64,000 bases of DNA from DASQZT01 sp035638575 (GCA_035638575.1 DASQZT010000151.1:1-64000); one strand, 5' to 3'. Shown: positions 1 through 9,007, counted from the stretch's first letter. Notes: generated by a model from the sequence alone, not told the origin. A program made the numbers and translations.

Positions 1-85
1 CGGAGGAACGGAAGATGCGGTTGTCGCCGGCGATGGTGAGGAGGCGATGGACGGAGTCTTCGGGCAGATCTTTGCGATGAGACAT
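1..85 (-). CDS. 5' end of an unidentified gene, running off the window
   Basis: An ATG at 83-85 on the minus strand opens a frame of 28 codons that continues past base 1. A purine-rich GGAGGGG lies about 11 bases upstream of the ATG and would serve as ribosome binding site. The visible residues begin MSHRKDLPEDSVHRLL. They are too few to name a family. The start is supported by the ribosome binding site only. Confidence 0.45.
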   Translation of the reverse strand, partial: MSHRKDLPEDSVHRLLTIAGDNRIFRSS

Positions 86-462
86 GGGTGTGGATACCCC
101 TCCGATTTCATTATCGGGGCGGGGACCAAGATAATTTGAGGCGAATGTCCGTAAATGACTGACAGAGCAGGGGAAAGTTTTTTTGCAAGTGGCGTGAACG
201 GAAAAATGGCAGATCCCAGAAAGTGTCCCCCGGCGGGCTCTGGTACCTTTTCAAGCGGTTGCCTGACTGTTGAGGACCGGGCCGGTGTGGACAAGAGATT
301 ACCCAGAACGGAGTCGGCCCAATACTGGCGAATTCGGGCCGGTTTCCGGCATGCGCCTTCGGGACCAGCGGACCTCGCCGGCGAGGGTAGCAGTTCGTGC
401 ACGTGTACGTGCCCGGGTTCGTTGCGGTCCCCCGCTCGGGATACGCATGATGGATCGCCGGC
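86..462. other. Non-coding gap, nothing recognised
   Basis: This 377-base stretch separates the divergent-reading left-edge gene from the end of the DinB-like gene. Open frames here are shadows with no recognisable protein. I see no tRNA, terminator with a T-run, or convincing promoter. Confidence 0.4.
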
Positions 463-938
463 TCAATCGGGGCGAACCCAGGCGACACCGACATTCATTA
501 CTGTTCGCAGCCGGTCGGCCAGTTGCCCGGCGTGATGCTGGAGATGGCGAATGTTGTAGAACTGCAGTTCCAGCTTGTTGAACGGCAGCCAGGGGAAGCC
601 CGACTCCGCCCCGAGAGCCAGCGCCGGAACCCTGGCTTCCACTTCGGCGCAGAGTTCGTGGTACTCCAAGACTTCGGCTTTGGTGTAGGGCGTTTCGATC
701 TTCCGGCCGAGATGCTGATAATCCTGGCGGTGCTTCGCCCAGGGACGAAAGTCGGCTTGGGCAGGGTGAAGGTAGAAGTGCGTGTAGAACACCGCGTGGT
801 AGGCAATGTGCCAAAAACGGTTGGGATACCCGGGGCCAGCCAGAGAGACTCGGGACACATGCCGACAGCCTGGCCAAGCATGGTGAGCGACGCGCGGTAC
901 TGTCTCGCAACGTGGTGCACAATGTTCAGGCCGGCCAT
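463..938 (-). pseudogene. DinB-like (putative metal-dependent) protein, frameshifted
   Basis: The N-terminal part (MAGLNIVHHVARQY..., ATG at 936-938) and the C-terminal part (FWHIAYHAVFYTHFYL, later FNKLELQFYNIRHLQHH) are both convincing pieces of one DinB/DUF664-like four-helix protein, but they lie in different frames. The switch is near 829-838 in a run of C and G; inserting one base there would join the halves into a protein of about 158 residues. The conserved His residues of the fold (H in IAYH, and RHLQHHAGQLADR) are present. It sits 11 bases downstream of the large hydrolase on the same strand. The frameshift could be real or a sequencing/assembly error; a single G-run error is a fair alternative. 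Confidence 0.65.
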
Positions 939-949
939 GGCCTTCAGAG

Positions 950-3334
950 TCAGTGCAGGTTGGCGCCCATCCACGCGATGATTTCGTTCTGAGTCTTGTC
1001 GGGCAGCCGGTTGTAATCCCAGGGCTCTTCGAGCGCCAGCTTGCCGGACGCGCCGTAGAGCGCGTACACCTTCCTGGCCTGTTCCACGGCCGCATGGACA
1101 TCGGCCGGAGTCGCATCGCGATCCAATTGCGGCTGGACTACGAGCACGGGCCGGGGTGCGATGGCGGCGGCCAGCTCGTCGAAGTCGTAGGGGATCTGGG
1201 CTTCGTGGCCCACAAAGAAGCCCAGGCGCGGGATAAGGGCTTTTTCGTGACTGTAACGCGCGATTCCGCCGGTGCCGCGGGCGGCGGTATCGGTCCGCAT
1301 GGGGGTGAATCCGCAAATCGAAACCACGCCCTTCACGCGCGGATCGAGCGCGGCCGCGTGCAGGCCGACCATGCCGCCCATGGAGTAGCCGAACAGGTAG
1401 ATGCGCTGCGGGTCGACGAGGGTGTCCTTTTCCAGCATGTCGATGGCGGCGCGCGCGTCTTCCACCATGCGGCCCATTTGCGACCAGTGCGGATACCTGT
1501 AATAAAACGGCCCGGCTTCGCTCATGCGGCTTCCGAAGCCGCTCTGGTCGTAGGCCAGGACGGCGTAGCCCGCCTTGACCAAGGCCAGGATCGGATGCAG
1601 GTCATTGTGATAGACCCACATGTAGCCGAGGGGATAGCTGAACCCGTGCAGCCAGATCACGATCGGGAGCTTAGTGCCCTCGGGGGTGCCGGCGGGATAG
1701 TAGAGATCGCCTCTCACGTTGAACCCGAAGGTCACGGGGCGGGACTGGGTCTGGCTCTTCTGCGGCTCTAGCCAGCCGAAGGAGCCGCCGCCGCGCTGGA
1801 TGACCCAGGCCACCAGGTCGGGCGTGGTTTGCCCGGGGTTCCCGGCGCCGCGCCCGGCGGTTGGAGGACCGGCGGGCCCTCTGCCCGCGGCCGCTCCTCT
1901 TCCCGCGAGACCTCGCCCGCCAAAGGCGCCGCGGCCGGCGCCCGGAGGCATCATGGGCGGCTCGTCGCCGAGCATCCATTCGATCGATTTGCGGACGGTG
2001 GCGGCCTTCTTCTCCCAGTCGGCGGTGGAGGCGATGGTGGTTCCATCGGCTCCGGCCAGGATGGCGCCCGCGGTGTGCCGGGGATATCGAGTGAGATCGA
2101 CAGCCTCTTTGGCGCGCGCGCGCCAGGCATCAAAATCCCAGGGAAAGAGAAAGTCGTTGCGCCAGGTGCGAGTGGAGCGGCCGAACTGGATGTCGAGCCA
2201 GTCGAGGCAGGCTTCCTGATCGTTGGTGCCGTGAAAGCCGGGCACGCGCATGATGCCGAGGCGGTCGGGCTGGCCCAGCAACTGGTAGACCTTCAGGGCC
2301 GAATGGTAGGTCTGCTCGTTGCCCCAGGAGTTGGACACTTCGTCGTTGAGGCCCCACTCCATGAGCACCGAACGGGGCGCGACCATGCCGACGAGCAGGT
2401 TGGCGTCGATGGGCAGGCGGTCCTCGCGGCCGGAGAAGAAGCGCAGGCGGGGCACGAACCAGGTGGGAAACGAGCGCGTGGTGCTCTCGATTCCCTCGCC
2501 GGCATTGCGCTCGCCGGACTGGCGCCACGCCAGCACGCCGCCCACGCCGGTGCTCCCGGCGATGAGGGCGGAGATGCGCTCGTCGATGGCGGCGGCGATG
2601 GTGGCCATTTTCCCGTCGCGGGAATAGCCGAACATGGCGACGTGTTTCATGTCCACCTGCGGCAGCGTCTCCAGGTAGTCGAGCACCAGGCCGGCGGCCC
2701 AGGCGCGGCGCGGGAGGAGCGCGAAATCGTAATCGGGATACAAAGCGGCCAGCGCCGCCGCATCGTCCATGCCGTCATTGCCCGCGTATCCGCAGGAGAC
2801 GTAGCCGCGGCGCAGCAGCGAAGGCGCCCAGCCGGTCAGGTTGGGGCTGATGAGGGCGGGGAACGGTCCCTTTCCGTCGGGGATCATCACCTGCGCGCGC
2901 ATGGCGCCCTTTCCTTCGGGGCCGAATTCCAGGCGCACGTTGCGGACCAGGTAGCCCTTGCCGGGCGTCTCGTCGAGCACCACGGCGCGGTCGAGTTTGG
3001 GCTTGGGCGGGAAGGAGCCGAGGTCGTACTTCTCGAAGAGCTGCCGGATTTCGGCGCGGCGGGCCTTCCAGTCAGTGGCCGTGCGCACGGGCCGTCCGTC
3101 GAGGAAGCGCAGCGGATCGGGCAGTCCGTTGATGCGGGGGAAGGCATCGAAATCCGGCGGGATCTCCCCGGTTTTGGCGAGCCACTGCTGAAACGACGGC
3201 ACGTCAGGGAGGATCTGGAGCAGCTTGTTCAGGTACTCGCGCCGCTCCTCGGGCGTAATCGGCGATGCGGAGCGGACGAAGGCGAGCAGGGCCAGGCCGC
3301 AGAAGGCGAGGTGATGTTTCATGCTGTCCTTCAT
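950..3334 (-). CDS. Secreted tandem alpha/beta hydrolase (glucuronoyl/acetyl-xylan-esterase-like plus dienelactone-hydrolase-like)
   Basis: A 794-residue protein with an N-terminal signal peptide (hydrophobic HHLAFCGLALLAFVRSAS), so it is probably periplasmic or exported. It carries two serine-hydrolase domains. The first (about residues 95-420) has the nucleophile elbow GYSRDG, like the GCSRNG elbow of CE15 glucuronoyl esterases. The second (about 530-794) has GYSMGG and resembles dienelactone hydrolases/acyl peptidases. They are joined at about 460-500 by a low-complexity Gly/Ala/Arg/Pro linker (FGGRGLAGRGAAAGRG...). The family role would be ester cleavage on plant cell-wall or other polymeric substrates; the substrate is not visible. 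The start at 3334 is an ATG; a second in-frame ATG 12 bases later (MKHHL) would also keep the signal peptide. Confidence 0.85.
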   Translation of the reverse strand: MKDSMKHHLAFCGLALLAFVRSASPITPEERREYLNKLLQILPDVPSFQQWLAKTGEIPPDFDAFPRINGLPDPLRFLDGRPVRTATDWKARRAEIRQLFEKYDLGSFPPKPKLDRAVVLDETPGKGYLVRNVRLEFGPEGKGAMRAQVMIPDGKGPFPALISPNLTGWAPSLLRRGYVSCGYAGNDGMDDAAALAALYPDYDFALLPRRAWAAGLVLDYLETLPQVDMKHVAMFGYSRDGKMATIAAAIDERISALIAGSTGVGGVLAWRQSGERNAGEGIESTTRSFPTWFVPRLRFFSGREDRLPIDANLLVGMVAPRSVLMEWGLNDEVSNSWGNEQTYHSALKVYQLLGQPDRLGIMRVPGFHGTNDQEACLDWLDIQFGRSTRTWRNDFLFPWDFDAWRARAKEAVDLTRYPRHTAGAILAGADGTTIASTADWEKKAATVRKSIEWMLGDEPPMMPPGAGRGAFGGRGLAGRGAAAGRGPAGPPTAGRGAGNPGQTTPDLVAWVIQRGGGSFGWLEPQKSQTQSRPVTFGFNVRGDLYYPAGTPEGTKLPIVIWLHGFSYPLGYMWVYHNDLHPILALVKAGYAVLAYDQSGFGSRMSEAGPFYYRYPHWSQMGRMVEDARAAIDMLEKDTLVDPQRIYLFGYSMGGMVGLHAAALDPRVKGVVSICGFTPMRTDTAARGTGGIARYSHEKALIPRLGFFVGHEAQIPYDFDELAAAIAPRPVLVVQPQLDRDATPADVHAAVEQARKVYALYGASGKLALEEPWDYNRLPDKTQNEIIAWMGANLH

Positions 3335-3449
3335 TGTGCCCCAGTTACGAGTGGGCCGGGCAGCGGGTGCAGAGGCAACTGGAAGGGCAATACTCGAGAG
3401 TGACGATGCCCGTCACGATTTCAGGGAAGTGACGGCTTCCAAGCGCAAT

Positions 3450-3627
3450 TTGCCTCCGGCCATTGACCTTGCTTCAGACGAAGCCCAGGCAATCGTGCGC
3501 GCCATCGAGCGGCGAGCCGACCTCCTGCTTGAGGATGAAAAGCGTGGGCGTCGAACTGCAGCGGCGGCCGGACTGGCGGTCACCGGCCTCCCCGGTGTCG
3601 TGGCGAGAGCGAAACGGGCGGCAGCGC
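3450..3627 (+). pseudogene. Remnant of a DUF3368 PIN-like toxin
   Basis: One frame here reads LPPAIDLASDEAQAIVRAIE, ADLLLEDEKRGRRTAAAAGL and VTGLPGVVARAKRAA, which matches the C-terminal half of DUF3368 (VapC-like PIN) proteins, including the DLLLxDExxGR and VTGxxGVxxxAKR signatures. No start codon or N-terminal PIN half is present and the frame runs on over the 3' end of the TonB receptor gene. I read it as a relic of a toxin-antitoxin locus. Confidence 0.55.
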
Positions 3628-3637
3628 CGGGAGTTTC

Positions 3638-5554
3638 CTACCGCACTCTCCCGTCCCACCGCAGCCCCACCGTCCACAGGCGCGGCATCCCGATATTCGG
3701 CGTCGGCGTGAATGCCGCGTAGAAGGTCCGGTCCAGCGCGTTCTGCACCGCAACCTCCGCCGAGAGCGACTTCGCCAGCTTCTCCCGCACCATCATCTGC
3801 ACGGTGGTGTAGCCTCCCAGGCGGAACGCGTTCAAATCGTCGTCGAACTGGTATGAATAGGCCCGCACACCCGCCGATGCCATGGTCCGTCCGTGCACGT
3901 ACGACAGCATGGCGGTCCCCTGGTGCTTGGGAACCTGCGCCACGCGGAATCCGGTGGAGTATCGCGATTCCACAAAGAGGTACTCCAGTTCCCCGGTCCA
4001 GTTGCGATATCGGCGCCGCAGCTCCGCCTCAAACCCGCGGCTGACCGCCGCGGCGGCGTTCTGGCGCTGCCGCACGATCAACGCCGGCGTGCTCGAAAGG
4101 GTGACGTTGGTGATCAGGTTGTCCAGCGAGTTGTGGTACGCGGTCACCCGCAGGCTGGAGCTTTCTCCGATCCAGTCCACGCCCGCTTCGCCGCCGAACA
4201 CCGTCTCCGGCCGCAGAAGCGGATTAGGCTGGGTATCGGTATTGCCCACGCGGAACTCGCGAAACAGCTCGTTGAGGGTTGCCGCGCGAAACGCCCGGTA
4301 CACCGAGCCGCGCAGGCGCAGGCGCTTCCGCCCCAAAACCACTCCCGCGCTGGGACTCAGGAACCGGCTGTCCCCGCCGGCGATGGCCGCGGCGGCCGGA
4401 GGCACCTGGGAACTGTCTACGAAGCTTTGCCGCAGGCCGGCGAACAAGCGCAGCGGCCCGAGGGTCGCATCGCTCTGAGCGAACACTCCGTGCTGCAACT
4501 GCGTGCCGCCTCCCACGCGCAGGCCGCTGGGGACCAGGCGGTCGGTGCTGGTTCCTTCCATGCGGTCGGCATCCGCGCCGCCGAGCAGGTTCCAACGTTT
4601 CTCGTGGTGCTGCCAGAGCGCGGCGCCGCCCACCGCCTCCGACGGCACGGTTTGCAGATACGAGAGCTTTTCCGTCTTGCGGTCCGTGCTGACCGAAGAG
4701 AAGCTGCTGTGGAACCCCTCGCGCGTGTGAAAGCCCAGGAGGGAAAACGAATCGCGCTTCCATTCCTTGGCGTACCGCAGGGAAATGGTTCCCGTGCTGG
4801 TCGAATTGTGGGTGAGGATGGTGCCGTTCTTGCGGTCCTCCACCAGGATGACGGCGCGGATAAACAGGTTGCCCAGCGAGGTGTAGTGATCGACGTGCAC
4901 GTCGCCGGTGACGAACCGCACAGCCGCCGGCTGGTCCACCGGGCCGCGATCGCTCCCCGGCACGATGTAGTAGCCGCCGGTGGAGAACGCCCGTCCGGAG
5001 CCGGAGATCGCCGCCAGACGCCAAGCATCCGAAAAGCCCAGCGTGGCGTCCTCGGTGTTCTTGTTCCCGGTTTCGAAGCCGGCCAGCAGCCGAAGCTTCT
5101 CGGGCTCGCGGGTGAACACTCCGATGGCGCCGCTCATGGCGCGGTCGCCGAACAGGCTGGTTGCCGCGCCGCGGGAAACCTCCACTCGCGACATCTCCAA
5201 CGGAATAAACTGCGACCAATAAACCCAGCCGCCGAACGGATCGTTGGCTGGAATGCCGTCCCACAGCACCAGGGTGCGGCTGGCGCCCGACGATCCGATG
5301 CCGCGCAGCGAAATCCCCTGAGTGGTGGGATTGGCCACCACGGAGGAGGTTCGCCGGAACAGGCTGAAGCCCGCCACCTCCTTCAACCGGTCGTCCAGAT
5401 CCGTTCCCGGCGTCTCTTCCAGCGCCTGGGCGTCGACCACGGAGATATTCGCCGGCGCCTCGGCCGAAATTTTTTCCGTTACGGTGATGGAGGTCTTGAC
5501 GGGCTCAGGCGTCTTCTCCGGGGACTGCGCGGGCGACAGGCAGGGGAGGCACAT
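3638..5554 (-). CDS. TonB-dependent outer-membrane receptor
   Basis: A protein of about 638 residues. The plug domain follows a short N-terminus ending CLPCLSPAQ, with TITVTEKIS-like TonB-box region, then SLRGIGSSGASRTLVLWDGI, PLEMSRVEVSRGAATSLFG and GAIGVFTREP, all classical plug motifs. The remainder is a beta-barrel of alternating residues with a conserved RPETVFGGEAGVDW stretch. It would import a siderophore, vitamin or glycan using TonB energy; the ligand is not evident. The start is uncertain: ATG 5552-5554 leaves only a stub of signal peptide, and the reading frame continues upstream without a good start codon (a CTG just upstream would give a fuller signal). The gene overlaps the end of the DUF58 gene by about 50 bases, so translation may be coupled. 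Confidence 0.82.
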   Translation of the reverse strand: MCLPCLSPAQSPEKTPEPVKTSITVTEKISAEAPANISVVDAQALEETPGTDLDDRLKEVAGFSLFRRTSSVVANPTTQGISLRGIGSSGASRTLVLWDGIPANDPFGGWVYWSQFIPLEMSRVEVSRGAATSLFGDRAMSGAIGVFTREPEKLRLLAGFETGNKNTEDATLGFSDAWRLAAISGSGRAFSTGGYYIVPGSDRGPVDQPAAVRFVTGDVHVDHYTSLGNLFIRAVILVEDRKNGTILTHNSTSTGTISLRYAKEWKRDSFSLLGFHTREGFHSSFSSVSTDRKTEKLSYLQTVPSEAVGGAALWQHHEKRWNLLGGADADRMEGTSTDRLVPSGLRVGGGTQLQHGVFAQSDATLGPLRLFAGLRQSFVDSSQVPPAAAAIAGGDSRFLSPSAGVVLGRKRLRLRGSVYRAFRAATLNELFREFRVGNTDTQPNPLLRPETVFGGEAGVDWIGESSSLRVTAYHNSLDNLITNVTLSSTPALIVRQRQNAAAAVSRGFEAELRRRYRNWTGELEYLFVESRYSTGFRVAQVPKHQGTAMLSYVHGRTMASAGVRAYSYQFDDDLNAFRLGGYTTVQMMVREKLAKSLSAEVAVQNALDRTFYAAFTPTPNIGMPRLWTVGLRWDGRVR

Positions 5555-6722
5555 CAGGATCCAGCAGGCCAGCGCCCGGCACCGGCGCGGCCAGCACGCC
5601 GGGATCGAGCACGCGAGCGCCCGCCCAGCCGGCTTCGCTGAAACGCCGGGGCGACGGCGTGATAACAATCTTGTAGCTGGTCTCATCCAGAGGCCCCTCC
5701 AGTACAGTGGCGGATTGCGGATACACCAAAGCCAGGTACTTGAGAATAGTATATATGTCGCCCTCTTCCGGCTGGCGGAAGTCGAACCCGTTGGAACGGA
5801 AATGAATGGCCGCGCCCTGGCTGGAGAGGCGCCAGACCAGAAAGGCGCAGCAATCGATGGCGTATTCGAACCACGCATCCAGGTCGTGCGGGATGTCGCG
5901 GTCGAGGAAGATCTCGACCGTCTGTTCCTGCTCCCGGGCGAACTCCCGGACCTGCAAACTGCCCACGTGCGCCGAAGCCTTCCAGTCCACGTGCCGCGCG
6001 CTCTCCAGCGCCTGGTAAGGCCGGATGCGGTAGAAGTCTCTTCCGAGGCCGCGGTAGTGGGTTTCGATTTCGCCGGCGATTCCCGCCAGCAGGTCGTCGA
6101 AGCCGGGCTGCGGATCGATCGAGGGATACACCACCATTTCGCGGCGCAGCGTGACTCGCGCGGATCTCTCGAGGAACCCGAAGGGAAACGCGGTGGAGAA
6201 CGCAAAGCTGTTCTGGCGGTACGCCCCGCGCCGCGGAAACCGAACCTCGACCGTCTCTTCGACCGTGGCGCGTCCGGCAATCAGCGGAAAATAGATCCCC
6301 GATTTGAGCGTGGGGCTGGCGGGATCGCGCACACCTTCCACGCGGATGGAAAACGACGGCATGAACCACTTCTGATTCCGCACGAAAAGCTTGCCCGGCA
6401 CCGAACGGCGCGCGGCCACGTGTTCGGGCACCAGAAAATCCAGTTCGAGCGCCGCCAGGCACAAGCGGCTGACGAACCCGGAGACCAGCAAGGTAGCCAG
6501 CATGGCCGCCAGGATGAGGAAGAGCAGGTTGTTGGCGGAAACGACGGCGCCCAGTCCGACCACCAGGATGGCGAAGGTGAACAGCAGGCCGCCGCGCGTG
6601 ATTCGGTACCGGATGCGGCGCGCCACCGCGGCGCGAATGTCTACCCAGAGTCTGCGCACGGCCGTCTTGATTGTACCGCCGGGACGGGCCGGCGCCGGCG
6701 GTGGCGGCTTGTGCGGTTCCAT
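5505..6722 (-). CDS. DUF58 domain protein (MoxR-associated type)
   Basis: 405 residues. Two adjacent transmembrane helices near the N-terminus (about residues 45-90: GGLLFTFAILVVGLG, LLFLILAAMLATLLVSG) are followed by a long soluble region with the DUF58 hallmark RHVDWKASAHVGSLQVREF and EIFLDRD. DUF58 proteins usually partner a MoxR AAA ATPase; no MoxR gene is visible here. ATG at 6720-6722; the next gene on the plus strand starts only 24 bases away, so the two share a minimal divergent promoter region. The function of the family is not established in detail. Confidence 0.8.
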   Translation of the reverse strand: MEPHKPPPPAPARPGGTIKTAVRRLWVDIRAAVARRIRYRITRGGLLFTFAILVVGLGAVVSANNLLFLILAAMLATLLVSGFVSRLCLAALELDFLVPEHVAARRSVPGKLFVRNQKWFMPSFSIRVEGVRDPASPTLKSGIYFPLIAGRATVEETVEVRFPRRGAYRQNSFAFSTAFPFGFLERSARVTLRREMVVYPSIDPQPGFDDLLAGIAGEIETHYRGLGRDFYRIRPYQALESARHVDWKASAHVGSLQVREFAREQEQTVEIFLDRDIPHDLDAWFEYAIDCCAFLVWRLSSQGAAIHFRSNGFDFRQPEEGDIYTILKYLALVYPQSATVLEGPLDETSYKIVITPSPRRFSEAGWAGARVLDPGVLAAPVPGAGLLDPDVPPLPVARAVPGEDA

Positions 6723-6746
6723 TTCAAGTGCGAGAGAATTCGTTGT

Positions 6747-7961
6747 ATGGCTGAGAAGCTCCCGGCTGCAACTCCCCACTCGAGAGTCGAGGGCCCCGAT
6801 CTGCATCAGGCCATTGGCGGCACGGCGGCCTGGCGCCGGCTCGCGGTGGCTTTTTATTCCCGCGTGGATCGGGATCCCGTGCTTCGTCCTCTTTTTCCCG
6901 GAAAGACCTTCCGCTGCGCCATCGAGGAGTTCACTGCCTTCCTGGCCCAGGTCTTCGAAGGCCCGAGCGAGGATACGCAATTCCGGTGGTGGTTGAGCCT
7001 CCGGGAATCGCACCTTCGCTTCAGGATCCGGCAAAAGGAAAGGGCGGCTTGGATGGAAAACATGGTGAAAGCCCTCGATGACGCGCAGATCGACGAGCCT
7101 CTTCGCCATGCCTTACGCGAGTTTTTTGAGCGGTCGTCCGCGCATGTCGTCAACAGCGGCGAACCAACTCCGGCCGCCGCGGATCCCGGTGAGCCGCCCG
7201 GCGACGCCATACGGCGGGAGGTTGCCCGGCGCTGGGATGCCCAATGCGGGCTCGACGAAGCTGTAGCGGCCGTGCGCGGAGGGGAGGCGGATCGCGCAAT
7301 CGCGGCGGCGGAGAGCTTACGAAACCGGTTCCAGCGCAACCGCTCCGTTTTGGCGGGCCTGCTGGCGCTGATGATGGGCAGCCGGAACCCAGCGATGCTG
7401 CGCTATGTCGAAGAAAGAGTAACTCACGATCCCGCGTTTGTGCGGGAACGTTACGCGGGCCGCACCCTGCTGCACGCGGCGTCCGCCCAGGGCAATCGGA
7501 CAATGGTGGAGCTGCTTCTGCGGCTCGGCGCGGATCCCAACGCGCCGGACGGAGGCAGCCACACTCCTCTGTATTGCCTGGCGAACGAGTACAAAGCCCC
7601 GGACGGCGGAGACGTTGTCCGCGCTCTTCGGCAGAGGGGCGCGAATGTGAACGCCAGCGGCGGCGCGAAACGGTGCACCGCATTGCACATGGCTGCCCGG
7701 CGAGGCAACCTGGAGATCGCCGAGGCCCTGCTGGATTGCGGAGCAGACATCGATGCCCGGGATTCCCTTGGCGACAGTCCTCTCCGGCGTTCGGTCAATT
7801 GCGACCAGATTCAGGTAACCTCGCTATTGCTGGCAAGAGGAGCGGATGTGCATTCAACGGGGAGCAAGGGCCTGACCCCGTTGCGAGCGGCGCGGACCAG
7901 CGCGATGAAGCAGCTCCTGCGGTCTCGCAGCGACAGTTCGAGTGCAAGCAGCAAATCGTGA
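6747..7961 (+). CDS. Truncated haemoglobin fused to ankyrin repeats
   Basis: 404 residues. The first about 125 residues form a group-II-like truncated globin: LHQAIGGTAAWRRLAVAFYS (helices A/B), PLFPG, EEFTAFLAQVFEG, then the likely proximal-His segment RESHLRFRIRQKERAAWMENM. A linker (about 130-225) leads to four or more ankyrin repeats (GRTLLHAASAQGNRTMVELLLRLG, CTALHMAARRGNLEIAEALL, LGDSPLRRSVN, KGLTPLRAA). The globin would bind haem and sense or bind O2/NO; the ankyrin part would bind a protein partner. The start ATG lies 24 bases from the divergent DUF58 start. A signalling or stress role is inference. Confidence 0.8.
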   Translation: MAEKLPAATPHSRVEGPDLHQAIGGTAAWRRLAVAFYSRVDRDPVLRPLFPGKTFRCAIEEFTAFLAQVFEGPSEDTQFRWWLSLRESHLRFRIRQKERAAWMENMVKALDDAQIDEPLRHALREFFERSSAHVVNSGEPTPAAADPGEPPGDAIRREVARRWDAQCGLDEAVAAVRGGEADRAIAAAESLRNRFQRNRSVLAGLLALMMGSRNPAMLRYVEERVTHDPAFVRERYAGRTLLHAASAQGNRTMVELLLRLGADPNAPDGGSHTPLYCLANEYKAPDGGDVVRALRQRGANVNASGGAKRCTALHMAARRGNLEIAEALLDCGADIDARDSLGDSPLRRSVNCDQIQVTSLLLARGADVHSTGSKGLTPLRAARTSAMKQLLRSRSDSSSASSKS

Positions 7962-8021
7962 AACCGGTTTGTGAGCGCTTGGCTTGGACCTCAGGGCAAG
8001 GTTGAAAATCTGTGTTGGAGG

Positions 8022-8318
8022 GTGCGGTTCGGCACCCTGTATCGGATTCGCGAGTTCGCGCGGCTTGCGGGGATCACCAACAAGGCATTGCGCCACTACG
8101 AACGGCTGGGGTTGTTACAGCCTGGACGAAGCGGTGCGGGTTATCGGCTGTACACAGAGCGGCATCTGGAACGGCTGGAGCAAATCCTAGCTCTCAAGTT
8201 CCTGGGATTGCCCGTGAAAGAAATCCGAGCGGCTGTGGAGCGCACGCCGCACGAGCTGGCCGAGGCGCTCCGCATGCAGGGCCGGACGCTGCTGTCAGGA
8301 GGCGCAACGGGAAAGTGA
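8022..8318 (+). pseudogene. Truncated MerR-family regulator
   Basis: Beginning at GTG 8022 (a GGAGG run abuts it) the frame encodes a good MerR DNA-binding domain: LYRIREFARLAGITNKALRHYERLGLLQP, SGAGYRLYTERHLERLEQI and FLGLPVKEIRAAV. After ALRMQGRTLL the frame ends at 8318, while the next frame continues with QEAQRE, which looks like the natural helix. So the gene has both a small frameshift and a loss of everything after about residue 95; the effector domain is absent. The hicAB pair begins 20 bases further on, suggesting it was inserted into or replaced the 3' end. Confidence 0.6.
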
Positions 8319-8337
8319 TACCGAATGCGGTATCATC

Positions 8338-8595
8338 GTGATTGTGGCTGGCGGGAAAGCTCTGCAGAAGATGCGCAAGAATCGAATGGGCTGGCGCATC
8401 GAAGAATTGCAGGCGGTAGCGGAGGAGAACTTCGTCGAGTGGCGCAGGCCCGGCCGTGGCGGCAGCCACGTGATTTTCAGCGCGCCCGGTGTGCGGGAGA
8501 TCGTGTCGGTGCCAGCAAAGCGTCCGATTAAGCCGGTATACATCAAGCAATTTGTGGCGCTGATCGACGCTGCGGGAGGTATCAGAACAAAGTGA
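8338..8595 (+). CDS. hicA: HicA-type mRNA interferase toxin
   Basis: 85 residues from GTG 8338; ATG 8371 is an alternative start. It has the HicA fold pattern: MRKNRMGWRIEELQAVAEE, then WRRPGRGGSHVIFSAPG with the catalytic His in the GSH motif, then VSVPAKRPIKPVYIKQFVALI. HicA is a small double-stranded-RNA-binding-like RNase that cleaves mRNA when not bound by HicB. Its TGA stop overlaps the GTG start of the next gene, giving tight translational coupling with the antitoxin. It directly follows a truncated MerR gene, consistent with a mobile module. Confidence 0.82.
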   Translation: MIVAGGKALQKMRKNRMGWRIEELQAVAEENFVEWRRPGRGGSHVIFSAPGVREIVSVPAKRPIKPVYIKQFVALIDAAGGIRTK

Positions 8596-8954
8596 GAACA
8601 ACTTCGAATCGAAATCTTGACCAGTACCAGTTTACGGTTCGGCCCTTGTCAAAGGAAGAGGGTGGCGGATATTTGGTAGAGTACCCGGATATTCCCGGAT
8701 GCATGTCCGACGGCGAGACCATTGAAGAGGCGATCACGAATGGCCGGGAAGCCCTCCTCGATTGTATCGAGGTGTTCAAGGAGTCGGGCCGAAGGATACC
8801 AAAGCCTAGCATCGAAGCCGCTCAGTGGCGCCAGCGCCTGCCCCGGACCCTGTACTCGAAGCTAACCAAACAGGCCGAGAACGAGGGTGTCAGCATCAAT
8901 AGCCTGGTGACGGCAATCATCGCGGAGGCGATCGGAGCAAAGCAGGCGCGCTAA
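8592..8954 (+). CDS. hicB: HicB-type antitoxin
   Basis: 120 residues from GTG 8592, overlapping the toxin stop. The N-terminal half is the HicB partial RNase H fold (LSKEEGGGYLVEYPDIPGCMSDGETIEEAITNGREALLDCIE). The C-terminal part (LPRTLYSKLTKQAENEGVSINSLVTAIIAEAI) is a ribbon-helix-helix/Arc-like DNA-binding domain that would let the complex repress its own promoter. HicB binds and neutralises HicA. The order toxin then antitoxin is the usual one for this family. Confidence 0.85.
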   Translation: MRTTSNRNLDQYQFTVRPLSKEEGGGYLVEYPDIPGCMSDGETIEEAITNGREALLDCIEVFKESGRRIPKPSIEAAQWRQRLPRTLYSKLTKQAENEGVSINSLVTAIIAEAIGAKQAR

Positions 8955-9007
8955 TAAGAGCCGACGGGATGGGACTGGACCGCCTTCTGTGGAGGCTCTT
9001 AAAAGGT

